Of a DNA stretch of 64,000 nucleotides, positions 63,155 to 64,000 are shown piece after piece. The DNA is from Clostridium niameyense (GTDB lineage Bacteria; Bacillota; Clostridia; Clostridiales; Clostridiaceae). Each line of letters opens with the position of its first letter. The first letter of the stretch is position 1. A program made the translations under genes and the position numbers. The stretch lies in assembly GCF_001243045.1 (NCBI RefSeq), contig NZ_LN849007.1:2136989-2200988 (forward strand). Direction: 5' to 3'. The notes under the pieces were generated by a model that worked only from the letters and a program-made list of their open reading frames with translations, ran no database searches and was not told the origin of the DNA.

Positions 63155-63941
63155 CTTCATCACCTAACATATTTAAAAATGGATTATCACTTTCAATTGA
63201 TTCCGTATTGCTTTCTTTATCTGTATAATTACCCTCTAATACTTTTATAAAATTATTAGGCTTTATAAACCAATCATATTTTATGGTCCACCCTCTATTA
63301 TTTTGTCCCTTTAAAAAACTAGAATAATTAATATTGTCTATGGCATTGATTACTTTATCTAAACCATATTCCTTAATTCTTGCATTGGTCATATTATATC
63401 TACTTGTACCACTATTTATAGAAATTAGTTTATTAAGTTTCAAAGAGTTCCATTTATCAATAATAGGTTGTAGTTTAATACTACTAACAACTTTAGTTGT
63501 ATCTTCTAACCTATCCTTACCTAACTCTATCTCTAACCTATCCTTACCTAACCTAACCTGTGTATCCATATTGGAGCCATCTTGTATACAATTTGTATCC
63601 ATAGATAAATTATAAGTCTTGTTATATTCTGCAAGCATTGATTTCTCTAACTTATAGAATGTTGGACTATATCTATCTGTTTGAATATAATTGTGTACTC
63701 TCCAATGCTTTATTACACAAACACCACTTTCAAATGGTATTATAAATTGTTTACCTATTAAAACTTTCATATCATCATCACTTGCTCCAACCATTCGTTG
63801 TATTTTCTTTGGATTTCCTATAAAACCATCATCATCTGCCCTCATACTTAAATGAAAATACAGTGCTTGTGTACTTAAAGGCATATCTAAAAATAAATCT
63901 GTATCTATAATTGATAAGCTAAACATTCTTCTATTTGCCAC
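63147..63941 (-). CDS. phage replication initiator / replisome organizer
   Basis: 264 residues from GTG at 63941 (AAGGAGGT upstream). The N-terminal winged helix (NRRMFSLSIIDTDLFLDMPL, YFHLSMRADDDGFIGNPKKI) is the Firmicute phage initiator fold. The linker has the repeat GKDRLE twice. A C-terminal domain follows (YNMTNARIKEYGLDKVINAI, GWTIKYDWFIKPNNFIKVLEG). It probably binds iterons inside its own gene and recruits the helicase loader downstream. Between 63942 and the right edge I see no gene. Confidence 0.85.
   Translation of the reverse strand: MANRRMFSLSIIDTDLFLDMPLSTQALYFHLSMRADDDGFIGNPKKIQRMVGASDDDMKVLIGKQFIIPFESGVCVIKHWRVHNYIQTDRYSPTFYKLEKSMLAEYNKTYNLSMDTNCIQDGSNMDTQVRLGKDRLEIELGKDRLEDTTKVVSSIKLQPIIDKWNSLKLNKLISINSGTSRYNMTNARIKEYGLDKVINAIDNINYSSFLKGQNNRGWTIKYDWFIKPNNFIKVLEGNYTDKESNTESIESDNPFLNMLGDEDE
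63506..63560. repeat. candidate phage replication origin iterons
   Basis: The 20-base sequence CTAACCTATCCTTACCTAAC occurs at 63506-63525 and again, identical, at 63533-63552 (period 27), followed by CTAACCTG, a partial third copy. They lie in the linker-coding part of the initiator gene, where related phages keep their origin. Confidence 0.6.
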
Positions 63942-64000
63942 TTAGCTACCTCCTTCGTAAAAATCTATATACTTTACAAAACCCCCAATATCTTATAAAC

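Overview
The window is low-GC, strongly AT-rich DNA from a Firmicute, almost certainly a Clostridium. Supporting signs are the AT-rich codon use, strong GGAGG-type ribosome binding sites, a guanine riboswitch and a T-box, the cggR-gap-pgk-tpiA-gpmI-eno cluster, a CD3324-type small regulator and an ssrA tag reading ANDNFALAA. From memory this tag fits the C. botulinum/C. sporogenes neighbourhood; I could not search to confirm it.

Host part (1-32.5 kb). A DUF1846 gene runs off the left edge, followed by a decayed nickel-dependent lactate racemase (larA) remnant. A seven-gene minus-strand unit follows: response regulator, ABC ATPase, two permeases, a second ATPase, a third permease and a histidine kinase. 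This looks like a peptide-sensing and peptide-resistance transport system, with regulator-box-like direct repeats in front of the first ATPase. Next come pbuX-xpt behind a guanine riboswitch with a readable terminator/antiterminator switch, an MBL-fold hydrolase, a small HTH protein, and tmRNA. On the plus strand are a T-box controlled amino-acid symporter and a MarR regulator with a heterodimeric ABC multidrug exporter. Back on the minus strand are a Cys-rich protein, smpB, surE, rnr and secG, then the central glycolytic genes under CggR (with a conserved direct-repeat operator), rpoN and a Cys-rich hypothetical.

Prophage part (about 32.6 kb to the right edge, continuing beyond it). Transcription is leftward. 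From right to left: replication (initiator with internal iterons, helicase loader, DNA-binding and metabolic small proteins, SSB, a nonsense-interrupted nucleoid-associated protein), a sigma-like late regulator, a terminator, a tyrosine recombinase, HNH, a candidate cos region, terminase, portal, ClpP-type protease, HK97 capsid, connectors, major tail protein, the G/GT frameshift pair, tape measure, baseplate and fibres, then holin and GH25 endolysin. This is a long-tailed siphovirus. The integrase, repressor and right attachment site are outside the window.

The most interesting parts are the cargo at and inside the lysis end. One is a self-contained gene (38408-38998) with its own near-consensus promoter and terminators on both sides, inside the lysis region. 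The second is a helicase plus small-protein operon (34643-36904) and the third a membrane-anchored double-repeat protein (33208-34185), both beyond the phage's final terminator. Other notable points are an internal GTG start in the endolysin that would make a free cell-wall-binding domain, an A AAA AAC frameshift site, and a strong terminator-like hairpin between the tail chaperone and tape-measure genes.
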